Shown here piece after piece: positions 51,150 through 60,231 of a DNA stretch of 64,000 nt; position 1 is the stretch's first letter, and the number at the start of each line of letters is the position of its first letter. The stretch comes from UBA4636 sp963650915 (GTDB lineage Bacteria > Bacillota > Clostridia > Christensenellales > Borkfalkiaceae). Position numbers and translations under genes: made by a program. The notes below the pieces were generated by a model. The model saw only the letters and a list, made by a program, of their open reading frames with translations, was not told the origin of the DNA and ran no database searches. The stretch lies in contig CAVJMJ010000004.1 in assembly GCA_963650915.1 (NCBI GenBank), positions 1-64,000 of the forward strand, written 5' to 3'.

Positions 51150-51213
51150 CGCAAGAAATTTTATGGGTTTACCCTAAAAATTTTCAGTCGATAATTATTT
51201 GAACTCGACAAAA
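51150..51213. repeat. Direct repeat flanking the second ATPase gene, upstream copy
   Basis: Starts CGCAAGAAATTTTATGGGTT and includes AAAAATTTTCAGTCGA. Matches 49679-49740 in the same orientation. Confidence 0.8.
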
Positions 51214-51858
51214 AAAGAGCCTGCAAAAAAGTAGGGGAGAAATGGTCTGCAAAAAAAGGTTTTAAAAAACGTAAAGGAGAAGGGCTGGCAAAAACAGGTT
51301 TACAAAAAAACAGGGAAAAGAGCATACAAAAACAGGTTTACAAAAAAGTAAGGTGGAAAGGTTGGCAAAAAACCGTTATAAAGGTTGACAAACGCTATTA
51401 TATAGTATAAAATTAATAAGATACCTAATAAAAAACGTACACGTGCGGTAATTATAATAGTCTGCGTCTATAATAGTCTGCGTCGGTCGATTAAATATTA
51501 GGGGATGCGTCGGTTTTATCGAAGTAAAAAGTTTCAATTGCACAAGGCGATTTAAAAAATGCCGATCGCATACAAACGACAAGGCGTATATTTTCCTCAC
51601 TTGTTTATAGATAAACTTGGGTTTATAGACACAATCGTGCTTATAGACACAATCGGGTTTGTAGACACAATCGGGATATATTAGGGATATGTAAGTTTCT
51701 CGTTAAAAAGCACGCTCGACGTTCGATTAACCCCGTTGTTACGATATAACGAGGTTACGATATAACGAGGTTACGAAAACAACGAGGTTACGAAAACAAC
51801 GGGGAGCAAAAAAAGCCACACGCAAAGAAACCTCTTGTTTATAAAGGAATGGGTTATA
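51214..51858. repeat. Series of tandem repeats upstream of hypB
   Basis: Units of about 40 bp with GCAAAAACAGGTTTACAAAA at 51220-51370; a promoter-like TTGACA-17-TAAAAT at about 51386-51414; 18-bp units TTATAGACACAATC at 51619, 51637 and 51655; and 16-17 bp units TTACGATATAACGAGG at 51739-51804. The last block is framed by CCCCGTTGTT (51731-51740) and AACAACGGGG (51795-51804), which are complementary. No gene seen. Confidence 0.7.
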
Positions 51859-52536
51859 ATGGACGAAGTAAGAATAATAGAAGTCAAACGCAGTATTTTT
51901 GAAGACAATGACAAAGACGCCGAACTTTTGCGGAGCCGATTAAAGGAAAAGGGTGTGTTTTTACTCAACCTCATGTCTTCCCCGGGTAGCGGGAAAACTA
52001 CCACTCTTATAAAAACGATAAATTTACTCAAAGACAAATTGAACATTGCCGTTATGGAAGCCGATATAGATTCCGACGTCGATGCAAAAAAGATAATGGA
52101 AAACACGGGTGTGAAGTCTATACAACTTCATACGGGCGGAATGTGCCATCTTGACGCAGACATGACGAGGCAAGGCTTAAAAAGTCTCGATTTAAAAAAC
52201 GTAGACCTTGCCATACTCGAAAACGTTGGCAACCTCGTTTGCCCTGCTGAGTTCGATACGGGCGCAACGAAAAACTGCATGATTTTGTCCGTTCCCGAGG
52301 GACATGACAAACCCCTTAAATACCCCCTCATGTTTTCTATATGCGACCTCGTTTTGATTAACAAAATCGACGTCGCGCCCTATTTCGACTTCGACTTTAA
52401 AAAGTGCGAAGAATACATTAAAACGAGAAACCCAAAAGCCGAAGTTATTCCGATTTCAGCCAAAACGGGGGAAGGTATCGAAGCCTTTGCCGATTGGCTT
52501 TTAAAACAAGTAAACTTACAAAAGGAAGGTAAATAA
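51859..52536 (+). CDS. hypB: Hydrogenase/urease nickel-incorporation GTPase HypB
   Basis: A 225-residue GTPase that inserts nickel into NiFe hydrogenase together with HypA. P-loop SSPGSGKTTT near residue 40, EADIDSDVDA near 68, the metal-binding Cys-His in HTGGMCHLDADM, GNLVCPAEFDTG, and NKID guanine motif are present. The N-terminal CxxGCGxC nickel site and His-rich stretch of some HypBs are absent. I start at ATG 51859 with AAAGGA upstream; an upstream TTG (51835) lacks a site. It is followed directly by a flavoprotein gene and hypA, without hydrogenase structural genes in the window. Confidence 0.95.
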   Translation: MDEVRIIEVKRSIFEDNDKDAELLRSRLKEKGVFLLNLMSSPGSGKTTTLIKTINLLKDKLNIAVMEADIDSDVDAKKIMENTGVKSIQLHTGGMCHLDADMTRQGLKSLDLKNVDLAILENVGNLVCPAEFDTGATKNCMILSVPEGHDKPLKYPLMFSICDLVLINKIDVAPYFDFDFKKCEEYIKTRNPKAEVIPISAKTGEGIEAFADWLLKQVNLQKEGK

Positions 52537-52537
52537 T

Positions 52538-55402
52538 ATGCCCGAAATGAGCAAAAAGTACGTGCCTCAACATATGCACGACGAAAATCCAAACCCTAAA
52601 CTTTTAAAATTTGTCAGAAAGGTTACCGACAGATTACCCGGGAAATTAAAGGGGATAAAGACAGAAGATCCCGAATACTGGGGTTTTGCCTGTATTTTCG
52701 AGGACGAGATGAATAAAGAAGAAAGAGAAAAATCTCTCGATCTTCTTTTAAAAATGAAAACTCGTCAAAAATATCCGTATGCCGAAGTTAAAAAGATGTA
52801 CGGCGAAAACGATTCTACTTTCGACGCCGTATTAGACAAGCTTGCCATGCTCGGCATGCTTGAATACGACTACGGCGATAAGTATACCAAGGACGGACCT
52901 ATCCCCGGTACCACTTACGAAAAGAAAGACAGATTTTATTGGGTTCCTTTGTTCGTCCCGGGTTCTGCGGAATATACCAACATGAACACCAAGCTTATGG
53001 ATAAGCATCCCGAACTTGCGATGTTCTTCGAGCGTATGACATTTTTACCGCTCGAAAAGGTTACCGCAATGGTTCCCGAAGGCGGTTCGGGCATAGGCAT
53101 GCACGTTATCCCCGTAGAAAAAGCCATTTCCATGGAAAACACTACCATGGATATAGAACATATTTCCTACTGGCTTAAACGTTACGAAGGGCATTTGGGT
53201 GCCTCTATTTGCTCTTGCCGTTACGGAAGAAAAAAGCTTGACGAAGGTTGCGCCGACGATTACCAAGGTTGGTGTATCGGTGTCGGCGACATGGCGGACT
53301 ACTGCCGTGAAACGGGCAGAGGTTACGACATAACCTACGATCAGGCAATGGAAATTTTAAAACGTGCCGAAGACAACGGCTTCGTTCATCAAGTTACGAA
53401 TATCGACGGCGAAAACAAAATTTTCGCAATCTGCAACTGCAACGTTAAAATTTGTAACGCTTTAAGAACGAGCCAACTTTTCAATACTCCCAACATGTCG
53501 GCTTCCGCTTACCGCGCTCACGTAGAAAAACAAAAATGCGTGGCTTGCGGTGCCTGCGTCGAAACCTGCCCCGCCGGTGCTTTAAAACTCGGTCAAAAAT
53601 TGTGCAAAGCCGACGGAAGCGAAGTAAAATATCCCAAACAACCCCTTCCCGACGCAATTCGTTGGGGTAAGCACATGTGGGATGAAGATTACCGCGACAA
53701 AAACCGCATAAACACTCACGAAACGGGTACTTCGCCTTGTAAATCGGCTTGTCCCGCTCATATTGCGGTACAAGGTTATCTTAAAAAAGCAAGCCAGGGC
53801 AAGTACAGAGAAGCCCTTGCCATTATTAAAAGAGAAAATCCGTTCCCCGCAGTTTGCGGAAGAATTTGTAACCGTCGTTGCGAGGATGCTTGCACGAGGG
53901 GAACTATCGACGCAGCCGTATCTATCGACGCAGTCAAAAAATTCATTGCCGAACAGGATTTGAAAGCCGAACATCGTTACGTTCCCGATATCGTTGTCGC
54001 CTCGAACCGCGGTCGTTGGAAGGAAAAAATCGCTATAATCGGCGGTGGTCCGGCGGGTCTTTCATGCGCCTACTACCTTGCTCAAATGGGATATTATCCC
54101 ACCGTCTTCGAAAAGAACGAGAGAGCGGGCGGTATGCTTATGTACGGAATACCTTCCTATAAACTCGAAAAAGACGTTATCGAAGCCGAAATCGAGATTA
54201 TGAAGGAAATGGGCGTCGAAATAAAATACGGCGTCGAAGTCGGTAAAGACGTAACATTGCCCGAACTCAGAAAACAGGGCTATAAGGCGTTTTACGTTGC
54301 CATCGGTTGCCAAGGAGGGAAACTCCCCGGCGTTCCCGGTCAGGACGCACAAGGCGTTATTACGGCTGTAGAGTTTTTACACGGTGCAAATACCGGTAAG
54401 GTTAAGTCGGAAGGCAGAGTCGTCGTTGTGGGCGGCGGTAACGTAGCCATCGACGCGGCAAGAGTTTCAAAGAGAAGCGGTGCCGACGAAGTTACCATGC
54501 TTTGCCTCGAAACCGAAGACATTATGCCCGCAAGCAAAGAAGAAGTCAAAGAAGCACGGGAAGACGGCGTAGTCGTTAACTGCGGTTGGGGGCCTAAGGA
54601 AGTCTTGACCGAAAACGGAAAAGCCGTTGCGATCGTCTTCAAAAAATGCTTGCGCGTTTACGACGAAAACAAGAAATTCAGTCCTATATACGACGAAAAC
54701 GACCTTTTGACCATTTCTTGCGATAAAGTTATATTCGCAATCGGTCAGGCTATCGTTTGGGGTAATTTATTACAAGGAAGCAAGGTCGAACTCGGCAGAG
54801 GCAACGGTCCCGTTGCCGACGGGCTTACTTACCAAACGAGCGAAAAGGATATTTTTGTCGGCGGTGACGTTTTGACCGGACCTAAGTTTGCCATAGACGC
54901 AATCGCTCAAGGACACGAAGCAGCCGACAGTTTACACCGTTTCGTTCAAAACGGACATATGACGATCGGCCGTGATCCGAGAAGATTTATTAAGTTCGAT
55001 ACCGGTGATATTTTGGTTGAAAGTTACGACCATTCTTCCCGTCAGGTGGCTGCCGACGGAACGGAAAAATCCTTCCGCGACGTTCACGGTACCCTTACCG
55101 AAGAACAGGTTAAAACGGAAACTGCAAGATGCCTCGGTTGCGGTACCGTAGTCGTCGATCAAAACCGTTGTATCGGTTGCGGTCTTTGCACTACGAGATG
55201 TAAGTTCGAAGCAATTACCCTTCATCGCGATCATCCCGAAGCAAGCACAATGGTGGTTGCCGAAGATAAATTTGGCAAGATTTTGCCCAACATGGTAAAA
55301 CGCGCGGCTAAAATCGTCTTTACCAAAAAGACGAAGGAAGAAAAAGAATTCGTTGCACAACGCAAAAAAGCCTATAAAGAGGCTCAAAAAAAGGATAAGT
55401 AA
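52538..55402 (+). CDS. Multi-Fe-S, FAD/NAD(P)-dependent oxidoreductase (GltD-like core)
   Basis: A 954-residue cytoplasmic flavoprotein. Residues about 1-330 are an uncommon N-terminal region with helical DNA-binding-like segments and clustered cysteines (ICSCRYGRKK, CNCNVKICN). Then comes a 4Fe-4S site CVACGACVETCPAG near 334, the GltD-type cysteine set CKSACPAH...CGRICNRRCEDAC, the FAD motif GGGPAGLSCAYYL near 502, an NAD(P) motif VVGGGNVAIDAAR near 629 and C-terminal Fe-S sites CLGCG and CIGCGLCTTRC near 870. Such proteins move electrons between NAD(P)H and ferredoxin-like partners. Placed 1 bp after hypB and overlapping hypA (TAATG), so expression is coupled to nickel maturation genes. 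Confidence 0.9.
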   Translation: MPEMSKKYVPQHMHDENPNPKLLKFVRKVTDRLPGKLKGIKTEDPEYWGFACIFEDEMNKEEREKSLDLLLKMKTRQKYPYAEVKKMYGENDSTFDAVLDKLAMLGMLEYDYGDKYTKDGPIPGTTYEKKDRFYWVPLFVPGSAEYTNMNTKLMDKHPELAMFFERMTFLPLEKVTAMVPEGGSGIGMHVIPVEKAISMENTTMDIEHISYWLKRYEGHLGASICSCRYGRKKLDEGCADDYQGWCIGVGDMADYCRETGRGYDITYDQAMEILKRAEDNGFVHQVTNIDGENKIFAICNCNVKICNALRTSQLFNTPNMSASAYRAHVEKQKCVACGACVETCPAGALKLGQKLCKADGSEVKYPKQPLPDAIRWGKHMWDEDYRDKNRINTHETGTSPCKSACPAHIAVQGYLKKASQGKYREALAIIKRENPFPAVCGRICNRRCEDACTRGTIDAAVSIDAVKKFIAEQDLKAEHRYVPDIVVASNRGRWKEKIAIIGGGPAGLSCAYYLAQMGYYPTVFEKNERAGGMLMYGIPSYKLEKDVIEAEIEIMKEMGVEIKYGVEVGKDVTLPELRKQGYKAFYVAIGCQGGKLPGVPGQDAQGVITAVEFLHGANTGKVKSEGRVVVVGGGNVAIDAARVSKRSGADEVTMLCLETEDIMPASKEEVKEAREDGVVVNCGWGPKEVLTENGKAVAIVFKKCLRVYDENKKFSPIYDENDLLTISCDKVIFAIGQAIVWGNLLQGSKVELGRGNGPVADGLTYQTSEKDIFVGGDVLTGPKFAIDAIAQGHEAADSLHRFVQNGHMTIGRDPRRFIKFDTGDILVESYDHSSRQVAADGTEKSFRDVHGTLTEEQVKTETARCLGCGTVVVDQNRCIGCGLCTTRCKFEAITLHRDHPEASTMVVAEDKFGKILPNMVKRAAKIVFTKKTKEEKEFVAQRKKAYKEAQKKDK

Positions 55403-55752
55403 TGCACGAACTCGGCGTTGTATTCCATTGTATTAAAGAGGTAAACGAAATCGCCGCCGAAAACGGCGTTAAAAAAGTTAAGTCGGTTACCGTGGAAATA
55501 GGTGAAGTTTCGACCGTTCTTCCTTATCTTTTCGAAGATTGTTGGAATTGGGCGGTCAAAAAAGAAACGGTTTTAAAGGACGCAACGGTAGTAGTCGAAA
55601 CCACTCCTGCCGTTACCCACTGCGAAGACTGCCAAAAAGATTATCCCACCGTAAAACACGGCAAAATTTGCCCGTATTGCGGTAGCGAACATACTTACCT
55701 GTTGACCGGCAACGAACTTATAATCAAACAAATAGAGGCAATCGACGAATAA
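55402..55752 (+). CDS. hypA: Hydrogenase nickel-incorporation protein HypA
   Basis: A 116-residue nickel chaperone. MHE at the start supplies the nickel ligands (N-terminus, His2, Glu3), and CEDC with CPYC near residues 74 and 92 form the structural zinc site. The middle EIGEVSTVLPYLFEDCWNWA follows the family pattern. Overlaps the flavoprotein gene by one base. With HypB it would load nickel into a NiFe enzyme encoded elsewhere. HypC-F are not in the window. A strong terminator follows. Confidence 0.94.
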   Translation: MHELGVVFHCIKEVNEIAAENGVKKVKSVTVEIGEVSTVLPYLFEDCWNWAVKKETVLKDATVVVETTPAVTHCEDCQKDYPTVKHGKICPYCGSEHTYLLTGNELIIKQIEAIDE

Positions 55753-55827
55753 CCTTTAAATAATATTTTAAAAAATATTTAGAACGATATTTAAGACAAT
55801 ATTTTAAAGCAATGACGATTGTTATAA

Positions 55828-55869
55828 AGTGCGCGGACGCAAGAAGTATTCTTGTGCCCGCGCTTTTTT
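55828..55869 (+). terminator. Terminator of the hyp operon
   Basis: GCGCGG-(A)-CGCAAGAA pairs with TTCTTGTG-(C)-CCGCGC and is followed by TTTTTT. Confidence 0.88.
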
Positions 55870-56276
55870 GGCGTTTGGTTTAACTGCGTGCCGTTTATAT
55901 AAAGCCCGTTTAACCGAGAACGAGTTAAAACCGTGAGCGAATTAAAGCCACGAACGAGTAAGAAAAAACTTAATAGCGAACGATTTAATCGAAATACGCC
56001 CTTATCGCCGACGAGTTAACGGCGTACGGGAAAACGATTTCTTGTAAAAAATTTACTTGCAAAATGATTTCCGTTAAACAAATATACTGCAAAGGTGTGT
56101 GTCGTACTTATATTTACGGCAAAAAGCCGTGCGGTAGGTAAAGTTGAAACAAAACGGGGCACGGGAAATAAAGATGCATCAAATGAATACTATACAGTTT
56201 AATTTGGTATAGATGAATATATATCAGAAAATAAGTAAAAATTATAAATATTTTTCAAAAAAACAATAAAAAACGC
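55870..56276. other. Non-coding gap
   Basis: Loosely repeated AACGAGTTAAAACCGTGAGC-like units at 55915-56025, then AT-rich DNA. No gene seen. Confidence 0.55.
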
Positions 56277-56305
56277 TTGACAAGGCGGTTGTTCTCGGGT
56301 ATAAT
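56277..56305 (+). promoter_or_regulatory. Promoter of the small gene and rmuC
   Basis: TTGACA at 56277-56282 and TATAAT at 56300-56305, 17-bp spacer. Confidence 0.85.
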
Positions 56306-56332
56306 TGAGCCAAAATATGACAAGGAGCAATT

Positions 56333-56752
56333 ATGAACGATAATTTATTTGCCGTAGAGGCAAAATGCGGACACGTAGGCAAGATGTTTTATATTCCGAT
56401 AATTTTCCCGGTTTTTGCGGGCAGCGCAAAAGAAGCGGCGCATAAGGTAAGGGGTTTTTCGCGGGTTAAACACGACCACAAAGACGCTATAAAAGCGGTA
56501 AGAAAAATCGACGCAAAAGAATTTAACGATTTACAACGCAAAAATAAAAACGATCCTTATTTGCATTGTAAAAACAAACAAGAACAGAAACTGATAGAGG
56601 GGCTTGAAGACCGCTTGCTTGAGGACGAAGTAAATATTGCAAAAAGAAAAACGAAGAGGACGAGGGATCCTCGGCGCAATATCAAAAAGAATAAAGAAAT
56701 AGTAAAATCATCCCAAAAACACATAAAAGAATGTATCGAAGACATTGCTTAA
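56333..56752 (+). CDS. Small basic protein of unknown function
   Basis: A 139-residue protein with AAGGAG before the ATG and a consensus promoter, so it is very likely real. The first 60 residues are the better ordered part (EAKCGHVGKMFYIPI, GSAKEAAHKVRGFSRVKHDH). The second half is Lys/Arg-rich and helical, suggesting nucleic-acid contact. I do not recognise the family. rmuC follows 50 bp later, perhaps in the same transcript. Confidence 0.8.
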   Translation: MNDNLFAVEAKCGHVGKMFYIPIIFPVFAGSAKEAAHKVRGFSRVKHDHKDAIKAVRKIDAKEFNDLQRKNKNDPYLHCKNKQEQKLIEGLEDRLLEDEVNIAKRKTKRTRDPRRNIKKNKEIVKSSQKHIKECIEDIA

Positions 56753-56802
56753 CGTTCGTCTTTTATAAATAAACAGGTAAAATTTATTCGGCAGGAGAAA
56801 AT

Positions 56803-58056
56803 ATGTTTGAAATTATTTTGTTAGTATTGGTAGTCGTAGGCTTAATTTTAAACGTCGTCACCATAGTTTCCGTAAAGAACTCGAAAGCGACGACGGAACT
56901 TGACGAACGGGACAAAAAGGAATTGAAAACGGCGTTTTCGGACAATATCGGCGTAATATCGGGCGCATTGGAAAAATCCAACGATAAAGCCATGCAAAAC
57001 GTGGATATAAGGCTTAATTCCATGGTGCAAAGGATAGCCGAACTTAACCGCAACATAGAGTTAAGGCTCGAAGCCATTGAAAAAAGCCAGACGGTAAAAC
57101 TCGAAAACATTAGGGTTACGCTCGAAAGAAACGTTTCGGCAATGCAACAGTCGAACGACAAAAAACTTAACGAAATAAAACAAACCGTAGACGAAAAACT
57201 TACCCGAACGCTTAACGACAGATTTAAAGAATCCTTTAAATTTTTAAGCGACGAACTTGAAAAAGTGGGTAAAACGATTGGAGAAATGCAAGCCATGTCA
57301 AAGGACGTGGGAAACCTTACCAAGGTTTTGTCAAACGTAAAAACGACGGGGATTTTCGGGGAAATTCAACTCGGCGCCATAATAGAGCAAATTCTTGCCC
57401 CCAATCAGTACGTTAAAAACGTAGTTACCAACAAAAACGGCAGAGAACCCGTAGAGTTTGCAATAAAAATGCCGGGCGGACAATCGGGGGAGGTATTGCT
57501 TCCGATAGACTCTAAATTTCCGTACACCATATATAACGATATGGTTGCGGCTTATCAAAGAAACGATTTCGACTATTACAACGAAAAGCAAAAAGAACTC
57601 GTTCAGCGAATAAAGGGCATGGCAAAGGATATCAAAGAAAAGTATATTTGTTTGCCGTATACGACCAATTTTGCCGTAATGTTTTTGCCGGTCGAAGGTT
57701 TATACGCCGAAGTCGTAAAATTAGGGCTTGTAGAAGAATTGCAACAAAAATATTCGGTAACCGTTGCGGGTCCGACTACCATGTCCGCACTTTTAAACAG
57801 TTTGCAAATGGGCTTTCAGACTCTTGCGATACATAAAAAATCCAACGAAGTTTGGAGCGTTTTGGGGGCTGTCAAGCACGAATTCGAAAAATTTAACGAC
57901 ATAATCGAACAAGTACGCCGTCGTCTGAGTTTAGCCGATAAAGACCTTGACGAATTGGTCGGAAGACGTTCGCGTGCAATTTACAAAAACCTAAAAGACG
58001 TCGCCATAGTCGAAGGCAATTACGATATCGCAATAGATTCTTCGGAAGAATCCTGA
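56803..58056 (+). CDS. rmuC: DNA recombination protein RmuC
   Basis: A 417-residue RmuC. One N-terminal membrane segment (residues about 3-22, IILLVLVVVGLILNVVTIV), a long coiled coil to about residue 150, then the RmuC core with GIFGEIQLGAIIEQILAP, VLLPIDSKFPY and FLPVEGLYAEV. RmuC limits inversion at short inverted repeats and has a nuclease-like fold, a fitting neighbour in a repeat-rich genome although that link is speculation. AGGAG precedes the ATG. Confidence 0.95.
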   Translation: MFEIILLVLVVVGLILNVVTIVSVKNSKATTELDERDKKELKTAFSDNIGVISGALEKSNDKAMQNVDIRLNSMVQRIAELNRNIELRLEAIEKSQTVKLENIRVTLERNVSAMQQSNDKKLNEIKQTVDEKLTRTLNDRFKESFKFLSDELEKVGKTIGEMQAMSKDVGNLTKVLSNVKTTGIFGEIQLGAIIEQILAPNQYVKNVVTNKNGREPVEFAIKMPGGQSGEVLLPIDSKFPYTIYNDMVAAYQRNDFDYYNEKQKELVQRIKGMAKDIKEKYICLPYTTNFAVMFLPVEGLYAEVVKLGLVEELQQKYSVTVAGPTTMSALLNSLQMGFQTLAIHKKSNEVWSVLGAVKHEFEKFNDIIEQVRRRLSLADKDLDELVGRRSRAIYKNLKDVAIVEGNYDIAIDSSEES

Positions 58057-58281
58057 TATACGCTTTTGTCGACAGCCGTTTTATAGTAGTTTTTTATCTA
58101 AATAGTTTTTATCTAAATAGTTGTTTTTTAACTTTATAGTTTTTTAACTTAAATGTGAAATTTCCCGTTTTTATAGTTTTTAACTTAATAGCGGAATGCG
58201 TCATTTTTGTAATTTTTTATCTTAATAGCCGGATTTATCATTTTTTGCATCGACTTTTTTCATCACCTATCTTTTTTTAAC
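58057..58281. repeat. AT-rich degenerate repeats after rmuC
   Basis: ATAGTTTTTTAACTTAAATAG-like units of about 20 bp recur from 58080 to 58230. No gene seen. Confidence 0.55.
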
Positions 58282-58313
58282 AAAAACACCTCGGCGTTTG
58301 CCGAGGTGTTTTT
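58282..58313. terminator. Strong bidirectional terminator
   Basis: AAAAACACCTCGGC / GCCGAGGTGTTTTT perfect 14-bp stem with a GTTT loop. Confidence 0.93.
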
Positions 58314-58760
58314 GCCTGTCTATAAAGGTTAATAATATAAACCGAAATAACAATCGGAATAAAAACAAAAAGTAAAAATTAAAAAGCAGAGAGTAAAAAC
58401 GAAAACAAATAAAGTATAAAAAAAGTCGAAAAGCAGTTTAAAAAACGACTAAAAAGTCTAAAATAAAATTTGAGTGTAGTGTTTAAAAACCGAAGATAAG
58501 CGGGTTACGCATAAAACCAAAAAACAAGGTCAAACGGGTTAGGAGTAAAACCAAAAATTTAGCTTAACTAATTGAGTGCAAAAACCGAATAAAACCTAAA
58601 ACAGAGTCTGAACGATTTGAGGGCAAACTCCAAACAGGGCATAAGATAAAGCCAAAGCGAGAAAGCAAAAAAATCTAAAACCAAGGTTAAGCTTACAATC
58701 TAAAATTTAGCCTAAACGAGCTAAACGTAAAATAAGACAAAGTCCGAAAAAGCCTAAATG
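58314..58760. other. A-rich non-coding stretch
   Basis: About 450 bp dominated by AAAAACGAAAAC-like sequence with loosely repeated TAAAACCAAAAA units. No gene on either strand is convincing. Confidence 0.5.
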
Positions 58761-58781
58761 GCGGATAACGGGCTTATAGGC
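58761..58781 (+). repeat. Dispersed motif, copy 11, overlapping a stop codon
   Basis: GCGGATAACGGGCTTATAGG. On the minus strand it contains the TAA stop and last Leu codon of the MFS gene. Confidence 0.75.
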
Positions 58782-59958
58782 TCGGTTTTGCGGTATCTAT
58801 GGCTATTCTGTTTTTCGTCATTTTAAAGGTTAATTCGACTAAAATTATCATTATCGCAAAAAACACGAGTAAATAAATAGGCAAAATGCCGTAGCCGAAT
58901 AGGTTTCCCAAAACCCCGAAAAGGTAAGGCATAAAAGTGTTCCCTATATAGGCAGCCGCCATTTGAATACCTATAATCGCGCCCGAATTTTCGGCGCCGA
59001 AGTTTTGCGGTGTCGAATGAATAATGCAGGGGTAAATAGGCGCACAACCGAAACCTATGGTTACGAAAGCGCAAATGGCGACGATTTCGGATTGTAAGGG
59101 GAGCATCAACGCGATTACGCCCGAGGTAAGAATTATAGTTCCGAGGATAATCATTTTTCTGTCGCCGAGTTTGTCTGTTATAAACCCGGAAGCAAATCTG
59201 CCGACGGTGATGCCTATATAAAAAAGGGATGCGAGCGTCGCCGATTTTTCCGCGGATAAACCTTTTACGACGACGAAATAGGTGCTTGCCCACTGCATGG
59301 TCGTGGATTCCGCCGAAGAATAGGCGAAAAAGCCGATAAGAAGAATGGGTACGCACTTGATTTTAAGGGCGTCAAAAAGCCCCGTGCTTTTTTGGTCGGA
59401 TATTTCGACGGGTTTGTTTACCTTCCAAACGGGAAGGGTTGCCGTCAACAAAATCGCTATCGCAAGTTGTAAAAAGGCAACGATTCTATAACCGTCGTTC
59501 CATTTAAGGTTTGTAAGCGCATAGCCCATGATGAAGGGGCTTACTATGGTGCCTACGCCCCAAAAACAGTGCAACCAACTTATATGTTTTGCATTGTAAT
59601 GGAGGGCGACGTAATTGTTGAGGGCGGCGTCGATGGCACCCGCTCCCAGCCCGTAAGGTATGGCAAACAGGACGAGCATCCAAAATTGATTTGAAAACGA
59701 AAAGCCGAAAAGGGCGATAACCGTCAAAAAAACGCTCGAAACGGTGACTATTCTCGTTCCGAGTTTTTTTGTGAGTTTATCCGACATAAGACTTGCAATT
59801 ACCGTTCCGCCTGATATTATCATGTAAATTATGCCCATGTAATAGGTGGGAACGTTTAATTCCGTTCTCATTACCGGCCACCCCGAACCGAGCAAGGAAT
59901 CGGGAAGCCCCAAACTTATAAATGCAAGATAAATAAGCGCAAGCAAAAAACCGTACAT
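58774..59958 (-). CDS. MFS transporter, FucP-like
   Basis: A 394-residue membrane transporter with about 12 hydrophobic segments. The loop between helices 2 and 3, SDKLTKKLGTRIV, and the second-half counterpart FASGFITDKLGDRK are MFS signatures. The overall pattern resembles the sugar-permease branch (fucose permease-like), but the substrate is not readable. A weak TAGG precedes the ATG. The promoter at 59989-60017 is good. The stop codon is formed by a copy of the dispersed intergenic motif. Confidence 0.9.
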   Translation of the reverse strand: MYGFLLALIYLAFISLGLPDSLLGSGWPVMRTELNVPTYYMGIIYMIISGGTVIASLMSDKLTKKLGTRIVTVSSVFLTVIALFGFSFSNQFWMLVLFAIPYGLGAGAIDAALNNYVALHYNAKHISWLHCFWGVGTIVSPFIMGYALTNLKWNDGYRIVAFLQLAIAILLTATLPVWKVNKPVEISDQKSTGLFDALKIKCVPILLIGFFAYSSAESTTMQWASTYFVVVKGLSAEKSATLASLFYIGITVGRFASGFITDKLGDRKMIILGTIILTSGVIALMLPLQSEIVAICAFVTIGFGCAPIYPCIIHSTPQNFGAENSGAIIGIQMAAAYIGNTFMPYLFGVLGNLFGYGILPIYLLVFFAIMIILVELTFKMTKNRIAIDTAKPSL

Positions 59959-59988
59959 ATAAACCTACGAATTTAAATTATATTGCAG

Positions 59989-60017
59989 ATTATATCATGA
60001 AGATAAAATATTGGCAA
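59989..60017 (-). promoter_or_regulatory. Promoter of the MFS gene
   Basis: Minus-strand TTGCCA (60012-60017) and TATAAT (59989-59994), 17-bp spacer. Confidence 0.78.
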
Positions 60018-60080
60018 CGATTTACCGTTATTTATCTTGTGAAAAATCGTAACGATTAAAGGCTAAAAAAATAAAAACCC

Positions 60081-60100
60081 GCCTATAAGTCCGTTAACGC
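60081..60100 (-). repeat. Dispersed motif, copy 12
   Basis: GCCTATAAGTCCGTTAACGC, preceded by AAAAACCC. Confidence 0.72.
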
Positions 60101-60190
60101 CCTTTTTTACATAATTTAGCGTTAAAAATAAAGTTGAGGTAATACCTTTTTAAAAGCAATGTGATATTCTTTTTGTACCAATAAAACATG

Positions 60191-60214
60191 CGATACAAAA
60201 CATATTTCGTATCG
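60191..60214 (+). promoter_or_regulatory. Inverted repeat before the integrase ribosome site
   Basis: CGATAC at 60191-60196 pairs with GTATCG at 60209-60214, 6 bp ahead of the GGAGTG ribosome site. It may limit expression or bind a regulator. Confidence 0.4.
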
Positions 60215-60231
60215 GCAAAAGGAGTGATATT

